This document shows positions 30,008-39,214 of a stretch of 52,597 nt of DNA, piece after piece; the first letter of the stretch is position 1; each line of letters begins with the position of its first letter. The stretch is taken from contig NZ_AQUU01000012.1 of assembly GCF_000372365.1 (NCBI RefSeq), positions 1 through 52,597 of the forward strand, given 5' to 3'. A program made the translations under genes and the position numbers. Source of the DNA: Aggregatibacter actinomycetemcomitans DSM 8324. Its GTDB lineage: Bacteria > Pseudomonadota > Gammaproteobacteria > Enterobacterales > Pasteurellaceae. The notes beneath the pieces are model-generated. The model did no database searches and had not been told where the DNA came from. It saw only the letters and a list, made by a program, of their open reading frames with translations.

Positions 30008-31240
30008 TTAAAACAACACCCGTGCACGAATGGTGCCGTCGATTTCGCGTAATTTCGCCAATAACGGTGCGGTATCTTCCGTTTCCACGTCAATGACGAC
30101 GTAACCGATTTTCGGGTCGGTTTGTAAGTATTGTGCGGCGATATTCACGTTGGCTTCCACGAAAATCTGGTTGATGCGATTGAGCACGCCCGGACGGTTT
30201 TCGTGAATGTGCAACAAGCGTTTGGAGCCTGCGTGTTCCGGCAGGGAAACTTCCGGGAAGTTGACGGAGGACAGGGTTGAACCGTTGTCGGAATATTTCA
30301 CGAATTTACCTGCCACTTCAAAACCGATATTTTCCTGCGCTTCGGCAGTTGAACCGCCGATATGCGGGGTTAATAGCACGTTGTCGAATTTGCGTAACGG
30401 CGAAACGAATTCTTCATTAATGGACGCCGGCTCTTTCGGGAACACGTCAATTGCCGCACCGCGCACTTTGCCTTCTTCCAAGGCGTTTGCTAATGCGTCA
30501 ATATCCACCACTGTGCCGCGTGCCGCGTTAATTAAAATGGAATCCTGTTTTAACTGCGCAATGCGCTCCGCACTGATTAAATTACGGGTGGAAGGCAAAT
30601 CCGGCACGTGTAGAGAAATCACATCACAGGATCCGAGCAATTCCTCCAGGCTACGCACTTGTTTGGCATTACCGAGCGGAAGTTTGTTTTCAATGTCGTA
30701 GAAATGCACATCCATGCCCAAGGATTCCGCAATGATGCTCAGCTGGGAACCGATATGACCATAACCCACAATGCCCAGTTTTTTGCCGCGCACTTCGTGT
30801 GACCCCACGGCGGATTTATTCCATAACCCACGATGCACTTCGGCATTGGCTTGCGGGATGTTGCGCATTAATAACAAAATTTCGCCCAGCACCAACTCCG
30901 CTACGGAACGGGTGTTGGAGAACGGTGCGTTAAACACCGGAATGCCGCGCGCTTTGGCGGCGTTTAAATCCACTTGGTTGGTACCGATACAGAAACAGCC
31001 CACCGCAATAAGTTTCGGCGCGGCGGCAATCATGTCGGCGGTAAGATTGGTGCGCGAACGCAAACCGATGAAATGTGCGTCTTTAATAGCCTCTTTCAAC
31101 TCATCGCCGTCCAAGGCTTTTTTATGATAATCGATATTGGTGTAACCTGCGGCATGCAAGGTGTCCAAGGCTCTTTGGTGAACGCCTTCTAATAACACGA
31201 ATTTGATTTTGGATTTATCCAATGAAACTTTGATTGTCAT
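30008..31240 (-). CDS. serA: D-3-phosphoglycerate dehydrogenase
   Basis: First step of serine synthesis: oxidises 3-phosphoglycerate with NAD. The 410-residue protein equals E. coli SerA in length. The NAD-binding motif GKKLGIVGYGHIGSQL is near 150-165, the catalytic Arg/Glu/His triad lies in INAARGTVVD, FPKEP and TPHIGGSTAEAQ, and the C-terminal ACT domain (about 340-410, HENRPGVLNRI) is the site of serine feedback inhibition. rpiA ends 19 bases upstream, so the two form one operon, as in Haemophilus. The ribosome site GGAGAGCAAAC precedes ATG 31240. Confidence 0.97.
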   Translation of the reverse strand: MTIKVSLDKSKIKFVLLEGVHQRALDTLHAAGYTNIDYHKKALDGDELKEAIKDAHFIGLRSRTNLTADMIAAAPKLIAVGCFCIGTNQVDLNAAKARGIPVFNAPFSNTRSVAELVLGEILLLMRNIPQANAEVHRGLWNKSAVGSHEVRGKKLGIVGYGHIGSQLSIIAESLGMDVHFYDIENKLPLGNAKQVRSLEELLGSCDVISLHVPDLPSTRNLISAERIAQLKQDSILINAARGTVVDIDALANALEEGKVRGAAIDVFPKEPASINEEFVSPLRKFDNVLLTPHIGGSTAEAQENIGFEVAGKFVKYSDNGSTLSSVNFPEVSLPEHAGSKRLLHIHENRPGVLNRINQIFVEANVNIAAQYLQTDPKIGYVVIDVETEDTAPLLAKLREIDGTIRARVLF

Positions 31241-31259
31241 GTTTGCTCTCCGGTTATTT

Positions 31260-31916
31260 TTAAATTATTTTTGCGCCGCTCGGGGTGCCGACAATCACCG
31301 TGTCCGCCGAGCGTAACGCGAAGATGCCGTTGGTGACCACCCCCGCAATATCGTTTAATTCTTTTTCCATCGCCACCGGATTCATAATCTCAAAATTATG
31401 CACATCCAAAATAATGTTGCCGTTATCGGTCACCACACCTTCGCGATATTCCGGTGCACCGCCTAACGCCACTAATTTACGTGCCACCTGCGAACGTGCC
31501 ATAGGAATCACTTCGATTGGCAACGGGAAAGTAGAGCCTAACACATCAACCTGCTTGCTACTATCCACAATGCAGATGAAATTTTTTGCTAGTGCAGCCA
31601 CAATTTTTTCACGTGTCAACGCCGCGCCGCCGCCTTTAATCATCATTTTTTGCGGATTGATTTCATCGGCACCGTCCACATAAATATCCAAACCGGAAAC
31701 ATCATTGGTGCTGAACACCTCAATGCCTTGTTGGCGCAATAATTCTTCCGATTTTTTGGATGCTGCAACCGCGCCTTTAATTTGATTTTTTAACGCGCCC
31801 AAGGCTTCAATAAAACAATTGACGGTAGAACCGCTGCCTACGCCCACGATCATCTCCGGCTTCACAAATTGCAAAGCCGCTTGCGCGGCGATTTTTTTCA
31901 TTTCAAGCTGATCCAT
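31260..31916 (-). CDS. rpiA: Ribose-5-phosphate isomerase A
   Basis: Interconverts ribulose-5-phosphate and ribose-5-phosphate in the pentose phosphate pathway. The 218-residue protein (E. coli 219) has [15 protein letters not shown] near 25-40, the catalytic region [25 protein letters not shown] near 81-105 with Asp, Glu and Lys, and the C-terminal AVMEKELN-type strand ([20 protein letters not shown]). The ribosome site AAGGAGCAAAA precedes ATG 31916. It is first in the rpiA-serA operon. Confidence 0.96.
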   Translation of the reverse strand: MDQLEMKKIAAQAALQFVKPEMIVGVGSGSTVNCFIEALGALKNQIKGAVAASKKSEELLRQQGIEVFSTNDVSGLDIYVDGADEINPQKMMIKGGGAALTREKIVAALAKNFICIVDSSKQVDVLGSTFPLPIEVIPMARSQVARKLVALGGAPEYREGVVTDNGNIILDVHNFEIMNPVAMEKELNDIAGVVTNGIFALRSADTVIVGTPSGAKII

Positions 31917-32014
31917 TTTTGCTCCTTAATAACAAAATTACGCGAGGTTATCTCGCGTAAACGTTTGCATTTACTTTAATCAGTTTTCCGGGGATAAACA
32001 AGTGGCAGGCAAAT

Positions 32015-33184
32015 TTATTCCGGCAAAAAGCGTTCCAACAGTTCATTTAAAAATAATTTACCGTGCTCGGTGATCTGCCAAGTGCGGTCGGTTTCCGTGA
32101 TGAATTTTTGCTCCTGCGCCCACACGATGGCATTTTCTACCGCACTTAAAGGCAAGCCGGTAAGCTGCTCAAAGTCGCTTTTCGGGACGGGTTCCAACAA
32201 GCGGAAGCGATTCATAAAGAACTCGAACGGACGATCTTTCACACTCACTTGTTGCTCCTCATACAAATACTCTCCGCGCATATAGCCTTTTGGGTGCTTG
32301 GTTTTGCTGTAACGCAGAATATTGCCATTAGGAAAACTGAGCTTGCCGTGTGCGCCGCAACCGATGGCAAGATAATCACCGAATCGCCAATAATTTAAAT
32401 TATGTTGGCACTGAAAGCCCGCTTTGGCGTAAGCGGAGGTTTCGTATTGTTGGTAACCGGCGGCAGTGAGTAATTGATGCCCTTGCTCAAAAATGTCCCA
32501 CAGTTCGTCATCGTCGGGCAGCGTCGGTGGGCGATAGGCAAACATGGTATTCGGTTCGATGGTGAGCTGATACCAAGACAAATGCGGCGGCGCAAGCACA
32601 ATGGCTTGGCGTAAATCATCCAGCGCCTCGTTTAAGGTTTGATTCGGCAAACCGTGCATTAAATCCAGATTGAAACTGCGTAGATGAGAAACGCCGGCAA
32701 AACCCACCGCACTTTTGGCTTCTTCGGCGTTATGAATGCGTCCCAGCTTTTGCAATTTTTCATCGGAAAAACTTTGAATGCCCATGGAAATTCGATTCAC
32801 GCCCGCCTGCACGTAACCGCGAAAACGCGCCGCTTCCGCCGTGCCGGGGTTAGCTTCCAAGGTGATTTCGATATTCGGCGCAAAAGGAATGTGTTGTTCG
32901 ATCTGCGCTAACAAATACGCGATGGTATCCGGGGAAAACAGGCTCGGCGTGCCGCCGCCGATGAAAATGGAATGAAGCGGACGTTGTTGCACGCTTTCCT
33001 GATAACGCGCCAAATCCGCCGTTAAATCCGCCAGCAAATGCTGCACATAATCCTGTTCGGGAATCACGCCTTTTTGCGCGTGCGAATTGAAATCGCAGTA
33101 CGGGCATTTCTGCACGCACCACGGAATATGAACGTATAAACTCAGCGGAGGCAACACCAAGGGATTTAAAGTCATCGCCGACAT
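32015..33184 (-). CDS. hemW: Radical SAM heme chaperone HemW
   Basis: Radical SAM protein formerly annotated as coproporphyrinogen oxidase-like YggW; now regarded as a heme chaperone. The 389-residue protein has the iron-sulfur cluster motif CVQKCPYC (C23, C27, C30), IFIGGGTPSLF near 72, and the HemW-specific C-terminal domain. The HNxxYW stretch (QHNLNYWRFGDYLAIGCGAHG) supports HemW. ATG 33184 overlaps the stop of the ybjQ-like gene as TAATG, which suggests translational coupling; ATG 33175 is an alternative. It is last of rdgB-ybjQ-hemW. Uptake cores are at about 32081, 32137 and 32706. Confidence 0.93.
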   Translation of the reverse strand: MSAMTLNPLVLPPLSLYVHIPWCVQKCPYCDFNSHAQKGVIPEQDYVQHLLADLTADLARYQESVQQRPLHSIFIGGGTPSLFSPDTIAYLLAQIEQHIPFAPNIEITLEANPGTAEAARFRGYVQAGVNRISMGIQSFSDEKLQKLGRIHNAEEAKSAVGFAGVSHLRSFNLDLMHGLPNQTLNEALDDLRQAIVLAPPHLSWYQLTIEPNTMFAYRPPTLPDDDELWDIFEQGHQLLTAAGYQQYETSAYAKAGFQCQHNLNYWRFGDYLAIGCGAHGKLSFPNGNILRYSKTKHPKGYMRGEYLYEEQQVSVKDRPFEFFMNRFRLLEPVPKSDFEQLTGLPLSAVENAIVWAQEQKFITETDRTWQITEHGKLFLNELLERFLPE

Positions 33185-33507
33185 TAACGCACAACCACGG
33201 CGGTGCCGCTTGCCACGATCATGAACATACTTTTGGAATCGGAGGTGATGGTGGTGTAATTCACTTCTACCCCCACAACCGCATTGGCGCCCAAGGCTTT
33301 GGCATTTTTCTCCATTTCATCCAAAGCGTCTTTGCGCGATTTGGTGATACGCGATTCATACATACCGGAACGTCCGCCGATAATGTCGGTGATGCCGGCA
33401 AAAAAATCACGGATAAAATTCGATCCGGCGACCACTTCGCCGAAAACCAGTTGTTTGTATTCCACGATTTGCTTGCCTTCAATGTGAGGTGTAGTGGTGA
33501 TAATCAT
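33184..33507 (-). CDS. ybjQ: YbjQ family (UPF0145) protein
   Basis: A 107-residue cytoplasmic protein of the YbjQ/UPF0145 family, sometimes called a heavy-metal-binding domain; its cellular role is unknown. It has the family start MIITTTPHIEGKQIVEYKQL and GEVVAGSNFIRDFFAGITDI, then ALGANAVVGVEVNY, and assembles as a pentamer in known structures. It lies between rdgB (38-base gap holding an uptake core) and hemW (one-base overlap), so it is part of that operon. The ribosome site is AAGGAAGCAAC. Confidence 0.88.
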   Translation of the reverse strand: MIITTTPHIEGKQIVEYKQLVFGEVVAGSNFIRDFFAGITDIIGGRSGMYESRITKSRKDALDEMEKNAKALGANAVVGVEVNYTTITSDSKSMFMIVASGTAVVVR

Positions 33508-33545
33508 GTTGCTTCCTTAAATTCATTGCGAAAAACGACCGCACT

Positions 33546-34139
33546 TTATGCGCTCAACTTCGTTTTAAGCACCGCTAACGCGCGGGCGCGGTGGGAAATT
33601 TTCTTTTTCTCGACGGTATCCAGTTCGGCGAAGGTACAACCCTGCTGCGGGCTGAAAAATAATGCGTCGTAACCGAACCCGTTTTCGCCTTTTTCTTCAA
33701 AAGCAATGACGCCATGGCATTCGCCTTGCGCGATAATCGGTGACGGATCCGTTGGATGCTGCAACAACACGATGGTGCTGACGAATTTGGCTTTGCGCTG
33801 TTCAGCCGGCACATGGGCTAATTCCGCCAATAATTTGGCGCGATTTTTCGCGTCATTGCCCTCTTCGCCGGCATAGCGTGCGGAATATAACCCCGGCGCG
33901 CCGTTCAACGCGTCAACCACCAACCCGGAATCGTCGGCAATGGCAGGTAAACCGGATTTTTCGGCGGCATAACGCGCTTTTAAAATGGCATTTTCAACGA
34001 ACGTCAGCCCCGTTTCTTCCGGGCTGTCGATACCCAAATCCGTCTGCGCAATCACGTCAAAACCGAAATCCGCCAACACATCCGCCATTTCTCTGACCTT
34101 GCCTTGGTTGGCGGTCGCCAATACAATTTTTTGCTTCAT
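33546..34139 (-). CDS. rdgB: dITP/XTP pyrophosphatase RdgB
   Basis: House-cleaning enzyme that hydrolyses dITP, ITP and XTP so that damaged purines do not enter nucleic acids. The 197-residue protein (E. coli 197) begins [18 protein letters not shown] and contains [43 protein letters not shown] and the late [11 protein letters not shown] motifs. The frame is open 29 codons further upstream; ATG 34139 follows GAGAGAACAAAC and fits the family start. It heads the rdgB-ybjQ-hemW operon. Confidence 0.95.
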   Translation of the reverse strand: MKQKIVLATANQGKVREMADVLADFGFDVIAQTDLGIDSPEETGLTFVENAILKARYAAEKSGLPAIADDSGLVVDALNGAPGLYSARYAGEEGNDAKNRAKLLAELAHVPAEQRKAKFVSTIVLLQHPTDPSPIIAQGECHGVIAFEEKGENGFGYDALFFSPQQGCTFAELDTVEKKKISHRARALAVLKTKLSA

Positions 34140-34198
34140 GTTTGTTCTCTCAAGTGCGGTTGAAAAATGCCCCGTATTATAACTGCGCCCAATAAAAA

Positions 34199-34222
34199 AG
34201 ACGAGGAACATTGCCTCGTCTT
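34199..34222 (-). terminator. comE1 terminator
   Basis: AAGACGAGG (34199-34207) pairs with CCTCGTCTT (34214-34222); on the minus strand it continues TTTTATTG. It is 30 bases after the comE1 stop. Confidence 0.8.
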
Positions 34223-34251
34223 GCATTAAAACAACAACTAAAGGGAAAAGA

Positions 34252-34581
34252 TTATAAGGCGATACGGTCGCGATTTTTTTCTAAGGTCGCTTTGCCGATG
34301 CCCTGCACTTCCAGCAACTGCTCCACGGCGCTGAAATTACCGTGTTTTTCACGATACTGCACCACCGCTTCCGCTTTTTTCGCACCGATGCCTACAAGGG
34401 CTTTTTGAATTTCCGCAGCACTGGCGGTGTTAATATTCACTTTCTCACCGACCGCTGCCGTTGCCGCCGGCTGCTCCGTTTGTACCGCCGGTTCAGCCGC
34501 TTTTTCCGCCGCCACGGCAGAACCCGCAAACACCGAACCTAACACGAACAGCGAAGCCAAAAGATGTTTCATTGCTTTCAT
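34252..34581 (-). CDS. comE1: ComEA/ComE1-type competence DNA-binding protein
   Basis: A 109-residue exported protein with a signal peptide ([25 protein letters not shown]), a short Ala/Glu/Pro linker and a C-terminal pair of helix-hairpin-helix motifs ([21 protein letters not shown] and [12 protein letters not shown]). This is the ComEA periplasmic DNA receptor type that pulls transforming DNA through the outer membrane; it resembles H. influenzae ComE1. The start at 34581 follows AAAGGAATCACT; an upstream extension has no signal-peptide logic. The many uptake cores in the window fit a competent host. It is monocistronic with its own terminator. Confidence 0.88.
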   Translation of the reverse strand: MKAMKHLLASLFVLGSVFAGSAVAAEKAAEPAVQTEQPAATAAVGEKVNINTASAAEIQKALVGIGAKKAEAVVQYREKHGNFSAVEQLLEVQGIGKATLEKNRDRIAL

Positions 34582-34743
34582 AGTGATTCCTTTTCTGACT
34601 AAAGTTAAAACAAACGTTGAATCAATCAACGGGCATACTTTGCCGAAAAGCGAAAAAACGCGCGAGAAAGTGACCGCACTTTTGGGATCTCGGTCGCAAA
34701 ATCAAGAAAAGTGCGGTGGGAATTTGGGGGTGTTTTGAGGCAT

Positions 34744-34786
34744 AAAGTGGGTTAATGCCTCGTACTATAAGGTCTTAACCCACTTT
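34744..34786 (+). repeat. 12-bp hairpin upstream of comE1
   Basis: AAAGTGGGTTAA (34744-34755) pairs perfectly with TTAACCCACTTT (34775-34786), followed by TTAC. It lies between hflC and comE1 in a 241-base gap that also holds an inverted pair of uptake cores (34671-34679 and 34709-34717). Function unknown; termination is possible. Confidence 0.5.
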
Positions 34787-34832
34787 TTACCAATTAATTT
34801 TCTGGTATACCAAGTAATTTTGGCGGCAATAA

Positions 34833-34857
34833 AAAAGGCATCTGAAGATACCCTTTT
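34833..34857 (-). terminator. hflC terminator
   Basis: On the minus strand AAAAGGGTATCT, loop TCAG-type, AGATGCCTTTT then TTATTG. The stem has one mismatched position. It lies 13 bases after the hflC stop. Confidence 0.7.
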
Positions 34858-34870
34858 CATGTTTAATCAA

Positions 34871-35758
34871 TTATTTACTTGGTGATTGCATAAAACGGAA
34901 GAAGTCACTGTCCGGTTTTAAAATCAACAAATTGTCCGAGTTGGCGAAGCTGCTTTCATAGGCTTTCAGGCTACGAATGAAGCTGTAAAATTCAGGCTCT
35001 TTACCAAAGGCATCGGCAAAGATTTTGGCTGCGGTCGCGTCGCCGTCACCGCGTAATTCCTGTGCGGTTTTTTCCGCATTGGCGATAATTAAGGTGACTT
35101 TACGATCTACATCCGCCTGAATAAATGCCGCTTTTTCTTTACCTTGAGAGCGGTGTTCACGGGCTACCGCATCCCGTTCGGCGCGCATACGCTGGTAAAT
35201 GGAGGAAGACACTTCATCCGGCAAGTTAATTTGTTTAATCCGTACGTCGAGCACTTCAATCCCCAGTTCGGCGGTGCTGTCTTGCCCACTGTTGAGCGCT
35301 TTTTTCGTGCCTACCATGAGTTCGCCTCGTGTACCGGAAACGATGTCTTTAATGGTGCGGGAACCGATTTCGGAACGCAAACGGTCATTGACTTTACGAC
35401 GTAATAAGTTGGCTGCTTGTGCATAATCGCCACCACCGGTCGTGGTGAAGAAACGACCTAAATCATTGATACGCCATTTCACGTAGGAATCCACCAAGAG
35501 GTCTTTTTTCTCAACAGTAACGAAACGATCCGCTTGCCCGTCTAAGGTTTGAATACGTGCATCAAGCACTTTCAGGTTATCAATAAACGGGATTTTAAAA
35601 TGCAGTCCCGGCGTGTAAATGGCAATTTTATTGTCGGCATCGCGTTGTACTTTGCCGAAACGCAACATAATACCGCGTGTGCCTTCGGTGACCACCACGA
35701 TACTGGAGTAGATGATAGCGATGATAACTAAAATGACAGGTAATAACAGTTTACGCAT
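34871..35758 (-). CDS. hflC: FtsH protease modulator HflC
   Basis: Membrane-anchored SPFH/prohibitin protein that, with HflK, forms the large cage around FtsH and tunes its protease activity. The 295-residue protein has one N-terminal membrane segment (residues 4-22), the SPFH domain (VVVTEGTRGIMLRFGKV onward) and a coiled-coil C-terminal part (MRAERDAVAREHRSQGKEKA). Its ATG overlaps the hflK stop as TAATG, so translation is coupled. Length is a little shorter than E. coli HflC (334), lacking an internal insert and tail. Confidence 0.95.
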   Translation of the reverse strand: MRKLLLPVILVIIAIIYSSIVVVTEGTRGIMLRFGKVQRDADNKIAIYTPGLHFKIPFIDNLKVLDARIQTLDGQADRFVTVEKKDLLVDSYVKWRINDLGRFFTTTGGGDYAQAANLLRRKVNDRLRSEIGSRTIKDIVSGTRGELMVGTKKALNSGQDSTAELGIEVLDVRIKQINLPDEVSSSIYQRMRAERDAVAREHRSQGKEKAAFIQADVDRKVTLIIANAEKTAQELRGDGDATAAKIFADAFGKEPEFYSFIRSLKAYESSFANSDNLLILKPDSDFFRFMQSPSK

Positions 35759-37011
35759 TAGTTAAATCTCCCTTGACGACTACTTTCATTTCCGATTTCT
35801 GATGGACGGTTCGGGGTGTTTGCCCGATTTTCGCTGCGGGAAACAGGCGCAGAATTGACCACACTTTGTTGGATTTCTTCACCATTGGCGTTGGCGGAAT
35901 AGGTTTTTTTGCCTTTGAGTAACTGTTCCAACGGTAGTACGGTGAGGTTATTGCCGTTAGCGGCATCCAGCATCACTTTCGGTGTATTCGCCATAACTTT
36001 TTCCATCGATTGAATATACAAACGCTCACGGAAAACATCCGGTGCGGCTTTAAATTCAGGTAACAGCGGTTGGAAACGTTCCACTTCCCCTTTGGCATCC
36101 AGCACGACACGATCTTTATAGGCCGTCGCTTCTTCCAAAATGCGTTGGGCGTTACCGCGTGCAATCGGTTCTTTCTCACGGGCATAGGCTTCCGCTTCAC
36201 GAATATAACGTTGTTCGTCTTCCTGTGCTTTAATGGCGTCGTCGAAGGCGTCTTTTACTTCTTCCGGCGGACGGGCGGATTGGAAGTTCACATCAATCAC
36301 TTCCAAGCCCATATCATACGGCTCGATAATTTGATTCAGTGCCTTCCAGGTATTTTCACGCACCACGGAACGACCGGTAGTCAAAATATCGTTCATAGTC
36401 ATGTGACCAATAACATAACGCAATGCACTGTCGGTGGCTTGGTTTAAACTGTCGTTGGCATTTACGGCACTGAATAAATATTTTTCAGGGTTTTGCACGC
36501 GATATTGCACGGTCATTTCCACTTTCACCATGTTTTCATCTTGTGTCAGCATGGAGCCTTGAGTTTTTAATTCCTGTACGCGTTCCACATTGACCGGAAT
36601 GACGCGATCAATGAAGGTCGGTTTCCAGTTTAAACCCGGTTGTTCGATGGAATGGAACTGCCCCAAACGCAACACCACGCCGCGCTCCGCTTCTTTGATG
36701 GTATAAAAACCGCTGGCGCCCCATAAAATCACGCCTGCCGCAATGGCAATCGGCAATAATTTACCTAAGCCGGAAGGCAAATTGGCATGATTGGAATTGT
36801 TATTTTTGGCGCCTTTCCCGCCCATTTTGTTCAATAAATTATTGAAAACTTCTTCTAAATCGGGCGGTGATTGCTCGTTCTTTTTTTGTGAATTGGAAGA
36901 ACGATCCCAATTGGACTGACCTTCGTTTTTATCGGAAGAGGAGTTTCCTGACGATTGTCCGTTTTGCGTTGGTTTGCCCCAAGGATCTTGATCTGAACCG
37001 TTTAACGACAT
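35758..37011 (-). CDS. hflK: FtsH protease modulator HflK
   Basis: Partner of HflC. The 417-residue protein has a Gly/Asn/Ser-rich N-terminal cytoplasmic tail that begins MSLNGSDQDPWGKPTQNGQS, one membrane segment (about 83-101, LLPIAIAAGVILWGASGFYTI), the SPFH domain (about 102-280), a coiled coil (KAQEDEQRYIREAEAYARE) and a polar tail. The length matches E. coli HflK (419). In E. coli the pair follows hfq-hflX; here the upstream neighbour is a phosphopantetheinyl transferase, so hflKC has its own promoter region (37012-37106). Confidence 0.95.
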   Translation of the reverse strand: MSLNGSDQDPWGKPTQNGQSSGNSSSDKNEGQSNWDRSSNSQKKNEQSPPDLEEVFNNLLNKMGGKGAKNNNSNHANLPSGLGKLLPIAIAAGVILWGASGFYTIKEAERGVVLRLGQFHSIEQPGLNWKPTFIDRVIPVNVERVQELKTQGSMLTQDENMVKVEMTVQYRVQNPEKYLFSAVNANDSLNQATDSALRYVIGHMTMNDILTTGRSVVRENTWKALNQIIEPYDMGLEVIDVNFQSARPPEEVKDAFDDAIKAQEDEQRYIREAEAYAREKEPIARGNAQRILEEATAYKDRVVLDAKGEVERFQPLLPEFKAAPDVFRERLYIQSMEKVMANTPKVMLDAANGNNLTVLPLEQLLKGKKTYSANANGEEIQQSVVNSAPVSRSENRANTPNRPSEIGNESSRQGRFN

Positions 37012-37106
37012 TGCTTTCTCCGTTTGTCAAAAAATTGTTACAAGTCTAAACAAAATCGAGTGTTAAGTCTAATCATTAATGGGGGTAATGCGCGGATTTT
37101 AAAGGG

Positions 37107-37826
37107 CTAAATGTTCACATCGTAATGAATTTTTTGCAAAAGCATTTGTGTTTCGAATTGTTTGCCATTCCAGAGAAAATAATGCAATGAATGCGGCCGA
37201 TTTTGATTGACGAAAAACGCTAAATAAAAAGGCAATTCGTCACTAAAAATCAATTGCCCGCGCGGGCAGTAACGGGAATAAATCTCTTGTGTATCGGGCA
37301 AATGGGTCACTTCCGACAATTTGACAATGCCTGTGCCTTGGGATTTCAGCACCGCTTCACGCAAACACCAAATGCGATAAAATGCAGATTTTTCATCGGG
37401 TTGTTGTTGAAACCAGCGGATTTCTTCAGCCGACGCAAAATGAGCCAAAAGGGCTAAATACGGGCGTTCTTTACGCGGCGATTCAATGTCGATTCCGACC
37501 GCACTTTTTTTGCCGTTGTCGTTAATATGCAAAATCACCGCGACCCAATCGCCGGAATGGCTGATATTAAAATCAGTGCCGGGAACGGGAAAGTAGGGAC
37601 GACCACTTGCCGTGCGGGCAATTTGTCCTAAAAGTGCGGTTGTTTTTCCCGACGTTTTTAATAACTGCCACAACAGAAAATGCGCCAGGCGACGGCATTG
37701 CCAACGTTGTTGCACACGCGGGTTCTCATTGTTTAAGGCGAATAAATTTGGCGGAACGAGCGTCGACGGTATATCTTGAAAAGGGAAGGACGTTTGAATA
37801 TTTCCCCAAGCGATGAGGGTAGTCAT
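37107..37826 (-). CDS. 4'-phosphopantetheinyl transferase (Sfp type)
   Basis: Transfers the phosphopantetheine arm from CoA to carrier proteins. The 239-residue protein fits the Sfp/AcpT two-lobe fold: GRPYFPVPGTDFNISHSGDWVAV (about 75-97), the magnesium-binding GIDIE (about 110-114) and FYRIWCLREAVLKSQGTG (about 147-164), where the usual (W/F)xxKE reads WCLRE. No polyketide or non-ribosomal peptide genes are seen near it. It may serve acyl carrier protein or a distant pathway. Start ATG 37826; thrC lies upstream with a terminator between. Confidence 0.85.
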   Translation of the reverse strand: MTTLIAWGNIQTSFPFQDIPSTLVPPNLFALNNENPRVQQRWQCRRLAHFLLWQLLKTSGKTTALLGQIARTASGRPYFPVPGTDFNISHSGDWVAVILHINDNGKKSAVGIDIESPRKERPYLALLAHFASAEEIRWFQQQPDEKSAFYRIWCLREAVLKSQGTGIVKLSEVTHLPDTQEIYSRYCPRGQLIFSDELPFYLAFFVNQNRPHSLHYFLWNGKQFETQMLLQKIHYDVNI

Positions 37827-37836
37827 AGGCAGTAAG

Positions 37837-37879
37837 AAAAGTGCGGTAAAAATCCGTGGCGTTTTTTCACCGCACTTTT
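37837..37879 (-). terminator. Inverted uptake-sequence terminator after thrC
   Basis: AAAAGTGCGGT (37837-37847) pairs with ACCGCACTTTT (37869-37879). It lies six bases after the thrC stop and before the phosphopantetheinyl transferase gene on the same strand. Confidence 0.7.
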
Positions 37880-37884
37880 TATCT

Positions 37885-39159
37885 TTATTTCAATAAATAA
37901 GCTCTTAACTGCGCAAAATCGTTTTCCATTTCATCGGATAACAACGGCAGTTTGTTATGTTTATCCAAGGCTTCCGGCAATGGCAGGGTTAAATCCAGAA
38001 TGCGCTCAACGGATTCCTTGAATTTCGCCGGGTGGGCGGTGCAAAGGAATAAACCGGTTTCACCCGTTTGTAAATCCTGTTTAAGCACCTCATACGCCAC
38101 CGCACCATGTGGCTCGCATAAATAGCCGAGTTTGTGCATTGCGCGTAATGTTTCTTCCGTTTGCCCATCGGAAATTGCCGCCGAATGTAATTCGGTTAAC
38201 GCCCAGCCGTTACGTTTGAACAATTCTTCCACGCGCGGCCAGTTATTCGGGCGGGAAACGTCCATGGCGTTGGAAAGGGTGGCAACGGTGGCGTTCGGTG
38301 ACCAATTGCCGCTGTGTAAATAGCGCGGCACGGTGTCGTTTGCGTTGGTGGCGGCGATAAAGCGTTTGATCGGCAAGCCAAGGGTTTTGGCGATTAAGCC
38401 GGCGGTGAGGTTGCCGAAGTTGCCGCTTGGCACGGAGACTACGAGATTTTCACGCTGTTTTTTCGGTAATTGCGCTGCCGCTTCAAAGTAATAGCACACT
38501 TGCGCCAATAAACGGCTGATATTGATGGAGTTGGCGGAGTTTAAACTGATGGCTTGGCGCAATTCGGCGTCATCAAAGGCTTGTTTCACTAACGCTTGGC
38601 AGGCGTCGAAATCGGCGTTGATAGCGACGGTGCGAATATTGCCGCCAAAGGTGCAGAAGAGTTTTTCCTGTAACGGGCTGATTTTGCCTTTCGGATATAA
38701 AATCACCACTTCAATATTGTCTAAACCGTAGAAGGCATGCGCTACCGCCGCGCCGGTGTCGCCGGAAGTGGCGGTTAAAATGGTGATTTTGCCATCACCG
38801 CGTACGGTGGCTAAAGCTTGCGCCATGAAGCGTCCGCCGAAATCTTTAAAGGCGAGTGTCGGTCCGTGGAATAATTCTAGCGCATAAATATTGTCTTCCA
38901 CTTTCACCACCGGCGCGGGGAAGGTGAAGGCGTTGCGCACCACTTGTTCAAGCTGTGCCGGCGGGATTTCTTCACCGATTAACGCACCGAGAATTTTTTG
39001 GCTGCGTTCAATCAACGGCAATGCCAATAGTTCGTCGATATTCGTTAAGTGCGGTATGTTTTGCGGGAAAAATAAGCCTTGATCTTTGCCTAACCCTTGG
39101 CGCACTGCTTGAGCGAAATTGACTTGTTCTTCGGGGTGTTTGATGTTGTATAAATTCAT
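37885..39159 (-). CDS. thrC: Threonine synthase
   Basis: PLP enzyme that converts homoserine phosphate to threonine, the last step of the pathway. The 424-residue protein (E. coli 428) starts MNLYNIKHPEEQVNFAQAVR and has the PLP lysine in HGPTLAFKDFGGRF near 107, TATSGDTGAAVAHAF and SVPSGNFGNLTAG. It is the last thr gene but is separated from thrB by a small secreted-protein gene, so thrC may be transcribed less than in the compact E. coli operon. An uptake core lies inside near 39047. Confidence 0.96.
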   Translation of the reverse strand: MNLYNIKHPEEQVNFAQAVRQGLGKDQGLFFPQNIPHLTNIDELLALPLIERSQKILGALIGEEIPPAQLEQVVRNAFTFPAPVVKVEDNIYALELFHGPTLAFKDFGGRFMAQALATVRGDGKITILTATSGDTGAAVAHAFYGLDNIEVVILYPKGKISPLQEKLFCTFGGNIRTVAINADFDACQALVKQAFDDAELRQAISLNSANSINISRLLAQVCYYFEAAAQLPKKQRENLVVSVPSGNFGNLTAGLIAKTLGLPIKRFIAATNANDTVPRYLHSGNWSPNATVATLSNAMDVSRPNNWPRVEELFKRNGWALTELHSAAISDGQTEETLRAMHKLGYLCEPHGAVAYEVLKQDLQTGETGLFLCTAHPAKFKESVERILDLTLPLPEALDKHNKLPLLSDEMENDFAQLRAYLLK

Positions 39160-39214
39160 GGTTAATTCCGTGCTATGAAAATGAACGGCAGCCTGTACTG
39201 CCGTTGCAGGAAAA

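Noticed and set aside
34871-37011. hflC-hflK as a defence-linked SPFH pair
   Set aside because: Order, overlap and motifs are those of the ordinary FtsH modulators.
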